Origin: Bacillota bacterium
GTDB lineage: Bacteria > Bacillota > Clostridia > Peptostreptococcales > Anaerovoracaceae
Direction: 5' to 3'
NCBI GenBank assembly: GCA_022793795.1
Contig: JAAWDM010000028.1
Coordinates: 1 to 55,409 of the forward strand
DNA: 55,409 nt
A program made the position numbers and the translations under genes. The notes below the pieces were generated by a model, which was not told the origin of the DNA, searched no databases, and worked only from the letters and a program-made list of their open reading frames with translations. Each line of letters starts with the position of its first letter. Position 1 is the stretch's first letter. Positions 25,758 to 33,169 of this stretch are shown piece after piece.

Positions 25758-26568
25758 ATGCTACGCCTAGATATTCTTCAAAGGTGATACCCTGCTCAGT
25801 GATGTATTTTGCCACGTCTATGCCCACGTAGCGGATATGCCATGGTTCATATACATAACCAGTGATATCTTCTTTTCCTTTCGGATAGCGGATGATGAAG
25901 CCGTACTCAGAGCAGTGCGCTGTAATCCAGGCGCCGTCAGGATAATCGGTGAAATCCTGGGACAGACCCCAGTTCATAGATGGACTGGTTATATCGATGG
26001 CGTAGCCAGTGTGGTGTTCGCTCTTACCTGGGTATGCAAACATTTTTTCTGTATATTCCTTGCCGTTGGCGGTCAAAGAGTTGTTATAGAGGCTTTCTTG
26101 CAGTTCATAGCTTCGGTAGGCCGAGCAGATGGAGAAATTTAATCCTTCTGCCTGGGCATCGTGAAGCATGGACAGATAGGCATCATAGGCCTCTTTTTTT
26201 ACTTTCAGATTTTGATTGGTGGATAGGCTGCCATCGATGTCCACCATATCTGTAGGATAGTAGTCTTTGGATACGGTGAATTCCTTGTTGATGATGACCA
26301 GCAAATTTCCGTCGTCGGTGGTACGCACTTCTCTGGAAGGCACATAGGTAGGATGGGCCACGTCGTCAACATCAGGCTCCTGCGGCTCAAAGCCTGGGTT
26401 TGAATCTGGATCTGTAGTTTCGCCGGGCTGCTGGGTCTGGTCGCCATCGTCAGGCGCTGATGGAGTGTCACTGTCTTGGCAGGCAGTAAAAAGAAATAGA
26501 ATAGCTGCCATGGAGAGCATCACAGCCAATGCCGCGATTGTTTTTGAGTGTTTCCGCATTTGTTTCAT
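25756..26568 (-). CDS. D-Ala-D-Ala carboxypeptidase lipoprotein, VanY-like
   Basis: 270 residues. A signal peptide with a lipobox ('AAILFLFTAC', Cys about 31) makes it a lipoprotein on the outer face of the membrane, followed by an acidic Asp/Pro-rich spacer (about 32-70). The M15B peptidase domain has 'SICSAYRSYELQESLY', zinc ligands in 'SEHHTGYAIDI' (His and Asp) and 'EPWHIRYVG' (His with the catalytic Glu). It trims the terminal D-alanine of peptidoglycan stems; resistance to glycopeptides is not implied without vanHAX. ATG 26568 follows GAGGGGG; the open frame to 26952 is spurious since a strong promoter lies at 26620-26648. Confidence 0.88.
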   Translation of the reverse strand: MKQMRKHSKTIAALAVMLSMAAILFLFTACQDSDTPSAPDDGDQTQQPGETTDPDSNPGFEPQEPDVDDVAHPTYVPSREVRTTDDGNLLVIINKEFTVSKDYYPTDMVDIDGSLSTNQNLKVKKEAYDAYLSMLHDAQAEGLNFSICSAYRSYELQESLYNNSLTANGKEYTEKMFAYPGKSEHHTGYAIDITSPSMNWGLSQDFTDYPDGAWITAHCSEYGFIIRYPKGKEDITGYVYEPWHIRYVGIDVAKYITEQGITFEEYLGVA

Positions 26569-26619
26569 CTTTTGATTCCCCCTCTTGCAATGCCTCTTGT
26601 CAATTAAGAGGACGGTTTT

Positions 26620-26648
26620 AGTATACAAAGCAGGCGATAGATTGTCAA
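26620..26648 (-). promoter_or_regulatory. Promoter of VanY-like gene
   Basis: Minus strand: TTGACA (26648-26643), 17 bp, TATACT (26625-26620). Strong sigma-A type match. It fixes the translation start downstream at 26568. Confidence 0.78.
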
Positions 26649-26979
26649 ATGCAAATTGACCATGGGGTTCATCACTCCAAAATGAAATTCTCATATAACC
26701 TTCATTTTTTTGTAGGATATATCGAACGATCCTATGGATTTTCTCATATATTGTCTTGAATTTTAAGCAGAGTGGCGAACATATTAACATTGACACCCTA
26801 TATTTTATTAGTCTCTGCCGTGTATCGAGGTGGTTTAGCAGAAAATATCGACATATACTATAAAAAAATAGTAGATATGGGAGAATTTTTGAATTGTCCG
26901 TCGATACATTGCCCTTCAAAACATATAATATGTGAGATTTTCTTGTGGTCATCAGTCAGAGTGAATCCTCACCATGTAG
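26649..26979. other. AT-rich intergenic stretch, nothing recognised
   Basis: 331 bp between two divergent promoters. AT-rich with several stop codons in all frames on the minus strand. A 82-codon plus-strand frame at 26772-27020 lacks a ribosome binding site and runs through the marR promoter, so I do not call it. No repeat or RNA structure was recognised. Confidence 0.5.
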
Positions 26980-27008
26980 TTGACATAGAAGGAAAAAGGT
27001 GGTACAGT
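26980..27008 (+). promoter_or_regulatory. Promoter and possible operator of marR-patB
   Basis: TTGACA (26980-26985), 17 bp, TACAGT (27003-27008). A dyad-like ACTT-N7-AAGT lies just downstream (about 27028-27042) and could be the autoregulatory MarR site; the latter is speculative. Confidence 0.65.
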
Positions 27009-27094
27009 AAAGAAAAATAATTAAGATACTTAACTAAGAAGTAACTAAATAAATAAGCGCATTAACCATAGAACTGATGAAAGGAGAGGAGACG

Positions 27095-27571
27095 ATGCAA
27101 GACAGTCGGTACGAAAAATTTTGCCAAGTCATCGACCTGCTGGATGAGGGGGTAGAATGGATCAACGCCTATGACGCCCTGCTTCATGATTATGGCGGAG
27201 TAGTCATGTTTCAGGCCGAATCCCAGATGATTAAAGCCATTGGCAATGCGCCAGGAATTACGGCCTCCCAGTTGGCCAAGGGATTTGACAAGACCACCAG
27301 CGCCTGTTCCCAGTTGATTCGCAAGTTAAAACAAAAGGAATGGGTGGTGCAGAACCGCAATGCGGAAAACAGCAGGGAATACAATCTGTACCTGACGGAA
27401 GCAGGCAGAGAAATTTATGAGAAACATAAGGCTTTTGAGACCGCCTGTTACCTCAGAACCTTTGAGATGCTAAAGGACGTTTCTGAGGAGGAGTTGGAAG
27501 TCTACATTAAAATTCAGACCAGGCTGAATAAGGCGTTTTCCCTGGATGTTTCAGAGAGTAAGCAATTATAG
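27095..27571 (+). CDS. MarR-family transcriptional regulator
   Basis: 158 residues. Winged-helix DNA-binding protein: 'ITASQLAKGFDKTTSACSQL' is the recognition helix-turn-helix and 'QNRNAENSREYNLYLTEAGR' the wing. ATG 27095 has GGAGAGGAG 4-12 bp upstream, so I prefer it to the ATG at 27077. It precedes a PatB-like aminotransferase gene by 32 bp and probably controls it in response to a small ligand. Confidence 0.87.
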   Translation: MQDSRYEKFCQVIDLLDEGVEWINAYDALLHDYGGVVMFQAESQMIKAIGNAPGITASQLAKGFDKTTSACSQLIRKLKQKEWVVQNRNAENSREYNLYLTEAGREIYEKHKAFETACYLRTFEMLKDVSEEELEVYIKIQTRLNKAFSLDVSESKQL

Positions 27572-27603
27572 AAACGGATAAATTTAAGTAGGAGGACGAG
27601 AGG

Positions 27604-28815
27604 ATGAAATACGATTTTGATGAGACCATTGACAGAAGGAATACCAATTCGGAGAATGTGGAAGGATGGCGGGAGTACATATTCAAGTGCGGGCCAGAGA
27701 AGGTATTTCCCTACGAGGACCATGAGTTTGTCAGGATGTGGGTGGCCGACATGGAGTTTGCCGTGGCGCCGGAAATCAGGCGAGCCATCAAGGAACGGGT
27801 GGACAAGAAGATTTTGGGATATACCATGGTCTATGATGAAGGATATTATCAGGCATTGAGCCAGTGGTGCAAACAGCGGTACGGATGGAGTTTTCCGAAA
27901 GAGGAACTGGTCTTTTCACCAGGGGTCATACCGGCGCTCTATCAGTTGGTAGAGGACTTGGTAAAACCGGTGTGCGGCAAGGCGCTGACCATGACGCCGG
28001 CCTACGGGTACTTTTTACATGCTTGTGAGTATAACGGGGTGGAACTGGTAAATTCGCCATTGAAATTGGTGGATGGTCAGTTTGCTATAGATTTTGACGA
28101 CTTAGAAAAGAAAGCGGCGGATCCAGAGGTGAAGATGTTGATGCTCTGCAATCCTCACAATCCAACGGGGCGTATCTGGACAGAGGGGGAACTGAAACGA
28201 ATCGCCGAGATTGTAGAAAAATATCAGCTTTGGATTGTATCCGATGAGATTCACTGCGACCTAATCAGGGTGGGAGTAAGGCATACGCCGATGGGCAAGA
28301 TTATGCCGGACTATGACAAACTGATTACAGCCATATCTGCCAGCAAGACCTTCAATCTGGCAGGGCTGATGTTTTCCAATATTATCATTCGCAATACAGA
28401 GGAACGGAAGCGGCTTCAGGCTCGGGATAAGGTCATCGGTTTGGTGAATCCGCTGTCGGTGGCGGCCCATAAAGCGGCTTATGAAGAGGGCGGAGAATGG
28501 CTGGAAGAGTTAAAAGCCTATATCGACAACAACTTAAAGTTTGTGGAAAAGTTTTTACAGGAAAACATTCCAGAAGCAGTGTTTACCATACCGCAGGCAA
28601 CCTATTTTGCATGGGTGGATATGAGTAAAGCCCTTCCAGGGGAGGAGGATTTGCCAATGTTCTTTGCCAACAACGCTGGGGTTTTGCTGGAAGGGGGAGA
28701 CGGCCTGTTTGTGGATAACGCAAAGGGGTATATTCGTCTGAATTTGGCCATGCCAAAGGCTGTTATTGAAAAAGGTCTTACCAGAATGGCAGAGGCCGTC
28801 AAGGCGAGGAAATAG
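27604..28815 (+). CDS. PatB/MalY-type PLP-dependent C-S lyase or aminotransferase
   Basis: 403 residues. Fold type I PLP enzyme of the MalY/PatB group, usually cystathionine beta-lyase or L-cysteine desulfhydrase. Seen: 'DFDETIDRRNTNSENV' at the N-terminus (the family's typical 'R..T.S.KW' region), 'CNPHNPTGRIW' (PLP contact), 'IVSDEIHCDLI' (Asp binding the ring nitrogen) and the Schiff-base Lys in 'ISASKTFNLAG'. ATG 27604 follows GGAGG. It is in an operon with the MarR gene and ends at a strong terminator. Substrate is unproven; the convergent neighbour is a proline racemase family gene. Confidence 0.87.
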   Translation: MKYDFDETIDRRNTNSENVEGWREYIFKCGPEKVFPYEDHEFVRMWVADMEFAVAPEIRRAIKERVDKKILGYTMVYDEGYYQALSQWCKQRYGWSFPKEELVFSPGVIPALYQLVEDLVKPVCGKALTMTPAYGYFLHACEYNGVELVNSPLKLVDGQFAIDFDDLEKKAADPEVKMLMLCNPHNPTGRIWTEGELKRIAEIVEKYQLWIVSDEIHCDLIRVGVRHTPMGKIMPDYDKLITAISASKTFNLAGLMFSNIIIRNTEERKRLQARDKVIGLVNPLSVAAHKAAYEEGGEWLEELKAYIDNNLKFVEKFLQENIPEAVFTIPQATYFAWVDMSKALPGEEDLPMFFANNAGVLLEGGDGLFVDNAKGYIRLNLAMPKAVIEKGLTRMAEAVKARK

Positions 28816-28825
28816 AAGTTTAAAT

Positions 28826-28885
28826 AAAACTGCCGACAGGAATTGGCGAGTGTGATGTACCGCTTCCTTCCTATCGGCAGTTTTT
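28826..28885. terminator. Bidirectional terminator between patB and proline racemase genes
   Basis: AAAACTGCCGA (28826) pairs with TCGGCAGTTTT (from 28874), extended by AGGAA/TTCCT, with T-rich sequence on the plus side and A-rich on the other. It serves two convergent genes. Confidence 0.8.
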
Positions 28886-28906
28886 ATTAGAAGGTGAATT
28901 AGATAG

Positions 28907-29914
28907 CTAGTCTAGGAGGAAACCTTCTGGGAATGGATCTTTTGGATCCACGACCCAGGTACAGAAGCCAGTGATACAGGCGTTTCCTGTTACCTTTGGA
29001 ATGATGGCAGTATGCCCGCAGACCTCTGTTTGACCCACAATTTCACAGCGGAATTTGGAGCCAATGACGCTTTCATGAACGAAGCTGTCTCCTACCTTCA
29101 ATTTACCCTCCTCGAACAGAAGGGCAGCCTTGGCGGAGGTGCCGGTACCGCATGGAGAGCGATCTATGACCTTAGGTAGAGCCACAACGATATTTTGAAT
29201 ATCTGCTTTTGAATCCTTCGGCGGTCCGGAGAATTCCACATGGGTCACCTTGTTCACGAAATCCAGTTCAGGATGCTGCACCTTTACTTGGGTGTTAATA
29301 TCCTCTGCAATGGAACCCGCAATTTCTATGAAGCGGCTGCAATTTTCCGGGCGGATTTCCACGCCTACAGCTTCGGCAGGCAGAATGGCATAAACGTTAC
29401 CGCCCCAGGAAATGTCCAAAGTTAATGGACCAAACATTCTTGTATTCACGGTAACATTTCTGTTTAGCACCATGGCAGGGGCATTGACAAAGGAGACCTC
29501 CTCTACAACGCCATCTTTTACGGTTGCTTCAATTCTTACGACGCCCGAAGGGGTGTCCATAGCAATATGGGTAATGGGCTCTGTTACCTCCACCATACCC
29601 GACTCGATGAGGGCCACGGTGGCTCCCATGGTATCATGGCCGCACATAGGCATCCAGCAGCTGGATTCAAAGTATAGGATTCCCACATCCGTTCCCGGCG
29701 TGCAAGGGTCGGTTATGATGGTTCCAGACATAATTTCGCTTCCGCGAGGCTCATAGCAGAGAACCTTGCGGAACCAATCTTCGTGTTCTTTCATGTACAT
29801 GAATTTTTCCTGCATGGTTTTGCCTGGGATATGTTTAAAACCACCGACCACAGTTCTGGTAGGCTGTCCCAGGGTGTGGGTCTCGATGGTGCGAAACATT
29901 TTTCTTGCTTTCAT
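28907..29914 (-). CDS. Proline racemase family protein
   Basis: 335 residues, the length of clostridial proline racemase. Both catalytic cysteines are present: Cys91 in 'MPMCGHDTMG' and Cys255 in 'DRSPCGTGTSAK', which fits a two-base racemase or 4-hydroxyproline 2-epimerase and argues against trans-3-hydroxyproline dehydratase, where the first Cys is replaced. The residue after the His in the first motif is Asp, where the characterised racemases I recall have Gly. ATG 29914 has GGAG 7 bp upstream. A sigma-54 promoter lies 41-56 bp upstream. Divergent from the enhancer-binding protein gene, so it is probably in the same regulon as the glycyl radical enzyme at 33166. Confidence 0.85.
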   Translation of the reverse strand: MKARKMFRTIETHTLGQPTRTVVGGFKHIPGKTMQEKFMYMKEHEDWFRKVLCYEPRGSEIMSGTIITDPCTPGTDVGILYFESSCWMPMCGHDTMGATVALIESGMVEVTEPITHIAMDTPSGVVRIEATVKDGVVEEVSFVNAPAMVLNRNVTVNTRMFGPLTLDISWGGNVYAILPAEAVGVEIRPENCSRFIEIAGSIAEDINTQVKVQHPELDFVNKVTHVEFSGPPKDSKADIQNIVVALPKVIDRSPCGTGTSAKAALLFEEGKLKVGDSFVHESVIGSKFRCEIVGQTEVCGHTAIIPKVTGNACITGFCTWVVDPKDPFPEGFLLD

Positions 29915-29954
29915 ATGTTGACTCCTTTCCAGTGGTAAAATATATAAACAATGT

Positions 29955-29970
29955 TGCAAGTTTTATGCCA
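29955..29970 (-). promoter_or_regulatory. Sigma-54 promoter of proline racemase family gene
   Basis: Minus strand: TGGCATAAAACTTGCA, perfect -24/-12 match and spacing. The predicted start near 29943 leaves a short leader with GGAG before ATG 29914. Confidence 0.82.
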
Positions 29971-30069
29971 GAAGTGAGGGCGGAGAAGTTGATAAAACAA
30001 TGGTTTACAATCAGGCGGTAGCGCGCTATGATAAGGATAATACCATAATCAAGTTAAGGTGGGTTAGTA

Positions 30070-31962
30070 ATGAGAGTTGAAGCGGGCAAAGACGAAAAAG
30101 AGAATCGTCAGATAATAGAATATATCAAAATGAAAGCCTTGGAAACCAGCAGATGTAAAATATATGGAAAAAATATTTTGATACGGGATCTGGTGCAATT
30201 TTTCTGGGAAACAGAAGCTATGGAGGCGGAATTTTTTATGTTGACCACCACAGACGGCTTGATTTTAGCCTTCTTTGAGGTAGGACGATGGGAAGAGAAT
30301 ATGGCTGGTTACAGGGTATCCCTGGATGAACTCCGACGCTTTGGCCAGAAGGTGTCTTTTCTGAAAGATATCCCCGGCTATGCCACGGTAGTCATGGGGG
30401 CGGAGCAGGTTAGGGAGAAAATACAGGACATCCATGGAACCATTGCAGGTATTTTACAGATATTTGACCAGAGAGAACAGCGAAACCAGTATCTGCTGGA
30501 CTGCCTGGATTATGTGCAGAATGCCATTTCCATTTTTGATAAAGATGTACGGCTTATGTACGCTAATAAGCCTTATTTTGACGATTACCACATTGCGGAC
30601 AGAAACGCGCCCATTGGGATGTATATTGAGGACATCACTCAAAAATATGGGCTCAATTTTGTTTCCTTTGAGAAAATATCGGAGCGTTATAAGATGTTGG
30701 AGGTTATCAAGAAGGGAAAGGAAGCTGTAGACTGGGAAATCAGGCTGGAAGTGGCATCTTCTGATAAACCGCCCCGGCTAGTTTCCAACGATATGTTTCC
30801 CATTAAGGATGAAAGAGGCAAGGTAGAGGGGCTCATTGAGATTACCCATTCCAGACAGCAGGATGTGAAGAGAGCCAGGAAGATGGTGGGACTTTCGGCG
30901 GAGTATACCTTTGATCAGATTATTGCCGTAAGTCTTTTCATGCAGGAAAAAATCCATATGGCCAAGGAGTATGCCAAAACGCCCTACAGTGTGCTGATTA
31001 CAGGAGAGAGCGGTGTGGGAAAGGAGCTTTTTGCTCAGTCCATTCACAATTACAGCGACAGGAGAAAAGGACCCTTTGTAGCCATTAACTGCGCCAATTT
31101 CCCAGAGAGTTTGATTGAAAGCGAGCTGTTCGGTTATGTGGAAGGCGCCTTTACCGGCGCGTCGAAGAAAGGACAGATGGGTAAGTTTGAATTGGCAGAT
31201 CATGGGACCCTCTTTTTGGATGAAATCGGAGAACTGCCCTACCATTTTCAGTCCAAACTTTTGCGGGTTTTGGAAACTATGACGGTGACCAGAATCGGCA
31301 GTTCCCAACAGATTCCTGTGGACGTTCGGGTGGTGGCAGCTACCAACAGAGATTTAGAGACCATGGTACTGGAAGGCGTCTTTCGGGAGGATCTCTATTA
31401 CCGGTTGCAGGTTCTCAATATTGAGATTCCACCCCTTCGGGAGAGGAAAGAAGACCTTCTGCCTCTGGCCAACGCATTGTTAAGCCAGGCCAAAGACCCA
31501 GCCAAGGTTAGGGAGAAGCATTTGTCCAGGGAGGCGGAACAGGCGCTGTCGGCTTATGATTGGCCAGGCAATGTACGAGAACTTCGCAATGTAATCAGCA
31601 GAGCCAATATTTTATCCCTAGATGATGAAATATCGGCAAAGACCATGGAACAGTGTATTTATCCCAAGAAAAGGCAGGATACCGACAGAAGAGTAGCCTC
31701 AGAGGGAAGGGCGGATTTGGAGACCTTAAAAGGACAATACTCCCAGGCCTATGGAAGGCTTTTAGAGGAACTGGCTGGCAGAGAAGGCGAAGAACAAACA
31801 GAAATTATGGCAGCAGAGATCAAGAGGACGGAGCAGGAGTTCCGCCGGTTTCAGATACAGTGGATACTGGAATATACTGGCGGTAACAAAAAGAAAGCAG
31901 CCCAGCTTTTGGGTGTATCCAGGAAAACCTTTTACCGCATGTTAGAAGAACCGGAAGGGTAG
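30070..31962 (+). CDS. Sigma-54-dependent enhancer-binding protein (EBP1)
   Basis: 630 residues. N-terminal sensory region of about 130 residues without a recognised fold, then a PAS-like domain (about 140-260, 'YVQNAISIFDKDVRLMYANK'), an AAA+ domain (about 285-530) with Walker A 'GESGVGKE' (from about 312), the sigma-54 contact loop 'GAFTGA' (about 359-364), 'GTLFLDEIGELP' (Walker B) and 'DWPGNVRELRNV', and a Fis-type helix-turn-helix at the C-terminus ('GNKKKAAQLLGVSRKTFYRM'). The sigma-54 promoters of the divergent racemase gene and of the downstream activase-GRE pair are the likely targets. The inducer is unknown. ATG 30070 follows AAGGTGGG. Confidence 0.92.
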   Translation: MRVEAGKDEKENRQIIEYIKMKALETSRCKIYGKNILIRDLVQFFWETEAMEAEFFMLTTTDGLILAFFEVGRWEENMAGYRVSLDELRRFGQKVSFLKDIPGYATVVMGAEQVREKIQDIHGTIAGILQIFDQREQRNQYLLDCLDYVQNAISIFDKDVRLMYANKPYFDDYHIADRNAPIGMYIEDITQKYGLNFVSFEKISERYKMLEVIKKGKEAVDWEIRLEVASSDKPPRLVSNDMFPIKDERGKVEGLIEITHSRQQDVKRARKMVGLSAEYTFDQIIAVSLFMQEKIHMAKEYAKTPYSVLITGESGVGKELFAQSIHNYSDRRKGPFVAINCANFPESLIESELFGYVEGAFTGASKKGQMGKFELADHGTLFLDEIGELPYHFQSKLLRVLETMTVTRIGSSQQIPVDVRVVAATNRDLETMVLEGVFREDLYYRLQVLNIEIPPLRERKEDLLPLANALLSQAKDPAKVREKHLSREAEQALSAYDWPGNVRELRNVISRANILSLDDEISAKTMEQCIYPKKRQDTDRRVASEGRADLETLKGQYSQAYGRLLEELAGREGEEQTEIMAAEIKRTEQEFRRFQIQWILEYTGGNKKKAAQLLGVSRKTFYRMLEEPEG

Positions 31963-32109
31963 TGTGTCGAAAAAAATACAGATTATCTGTTGGGATTGCC
32001 AATATGCACCTAAATGAAAAGAAAATACAAAGCGCAATGGAAAAAAGTAGGGGGCTGTGTATCAAAATGATACACAGCTTTTTTGGTTATGTATCGTTTT
32101 TTTGACACA
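31963..32109 (+). promoter_or_regulatory. Candidate EBP1 upstream activator sites
   Basis: Three related dyads precede the GRE promoter: TGTGTCG..TACA (31963-31980), TGTATCAAAATGATACA (32058-32074) and TGTATCG..TGACACA (32090-32109). They share the half-site TGTRTC facing GAYACA over an A/T-rich spacer, and lie 48-195 bp upstream of the -24 element, as expected for enhancer sites. The middle one also forms part of a terminator stem, so its dual role is uncertain. Confidence 0.4.
32054..32084 (+). terminator. Intrinsic terminator after EBP1 gene
   Basis: GCTGTGTATC (32054-32063), loop AAAAT, GATACACAGC (32069-32078), then six T. Perfect ten-base stem. Confidence 0.85.
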
Positions 32110-32157
32110 TCATGAAAAAAGTTGAGATAAAACCAGACAAAAGCCATGTTTTTTTCA

Positions 32158-32173
32158 TGGCATGGTAATTGCT
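32158..32173 (+). promoter_or_regulatory. Sigma-54 promoter of GRE activase-GRE operon
   Basis: TGGCATGGTAATTGCT, perfect -24/-12 match. Located 67 bp before the activase start and preceded by candidate enhancer dyads. Confidence 0.85.
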
Positions 32174-32239
32174 TATATTAAATAGCGTATTGAGAATACA
32201 GTCTACATAAATACAGAAATAAAAAGAAGGAGAATGGCT

Positions 32240-33169
32240 TTGATATTCAATATTCAAAAATGTTCCGTTCACGATGGCAACGGCCTTAGGACATTGGTGT
32301 TCTTTAAGGGATGTCCCTTGCGGTGTCTCTGGTGCGCCAATCCTGAGTCGCAGGCTTACGGTAGGGAAATCACAGAGATTCCAAGAAAATGTATTGCCTG
32401 CGATGCGTGTCAGAAGGCCTGTCCAGAGTCTGCCATTTCCCTTGTTAATGGCGAAATGCGTATTGACCGAAGCCTTTGCAAAAAATGTTTCAAATGCACA
32501 GAGGTTTGTTATGCTGGCTCCAAAGAAATCGTGGGAGAAGAGATGGATGTGGAGACCTTGTTTCACGAAATCAACAAAGACAGACTCTTTTATAAACAAT
32601 TCGGCGGCGGCGTCACATTTTCTGGTGGAGAACCGTTGACTCAGCCCTCGTTTCTGGCTGCGATTGCTAAAAAATGTAGGGAGCATAAGATTAACACCAC
32701 GGTGGAGACCTGCGGATATGGCAACTATGAGGAATTCAGCAAAGCGTTGCCCTATATCGACAGCATGTTTATTGATGTAAAACATATGGATGCAGAGGTT
32801 CATAAAAGGTTGACCGGGGTAAGCAATGAAGTGATTTTGAGCAATATTAGGGCCATTTCTACCCATGGGATTCCCGTTACCATCAGAACGCCGGTCATCC
32901 CCGGATACAACGATTCTGAAAAAAACATTGGCGCTATCGCTTCATTTATCAGTACGTTACCAAACGTACAGGAATACGAACTGCTGCCTTACCACAATCT
33001 GGGGGCCTCTAAATACGCTTCTTTGGGCCTGCCTTATGCCCTTGAGGAAGTGAAGCCTCCTACTGATGAGGAAATCATTCAGCTCGTGAAACTGTCCAAC
33101 CATATTTTAAAACCTTATGGAAAACAGTGTTTTTATACCAAAAAAAATAAAAAGGAGATCGTATTATGA
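32240..33169 (+). CDS. Glycyl radical enzyme activating enzyme (radical SAM)
   Basis: About 309 residues. Uses S-adenosylmethionine and a [4Fe-4S] cluster to place the radical on the glycine of its partner. The radical SAM triad is 'FKGCPLRCLWC' (C-x3-C-x2-C). A ferredoxin-like insert follows with two Cys sets, 'CIACDACQKACP' and 'CKKCFKCTEVC', typical of GRE activases with extra [4Fe-4S] clusters. 'GGGVTFSGGEPL' binds SAM. I prefer TTG 32240 as start: AAGGAG is 7 bp before it but only 1 bp before the in-frame ATG at 32234. Its stop overlaps the GRE start by four bases, so enzyme and activase are coupled. Confidence 0.92.
   Translation: MIFNIQKCSVHDGNGLRTLVFFKGCPLRCLWCANPESQAYGREITEIPRKCIACDACQKACPESAISLVNGEMRIDRSLCKKCFKCTEVCYAGSKEIVGEEMDVETLFHEINKDRLFYKQFGGGVTFSGGEPLTQPSFLAAIAKKCREHKINTTVETCGYGNYEEFSKALPYIDSMFIDVKHMDAEVHKRLTGVSNEVILSNIRAISTHGIPVTIRTPVIPGYNDSEKNIGAIASFISTLPNVQEYELLPYHNLGASKYASLGLPYALEEVKPPTDEEIIQLVKLSNHILKPYGKQCFYTKKNKKEIVL

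Noticed and set aside
25756..26568. Vancomycin-resistance gene vanY
   Set aside because: The domain is VanY-like, but no vanHAX or VanRS genes are present; an ordinary cell-wall carboxypeptidase lipoprotein is more likely.
26772..27020. 82-codon plus-strand open frame
   Set aside because: No ribosome binding site, no recognisable protein features, and it overlaps the marR promoter.
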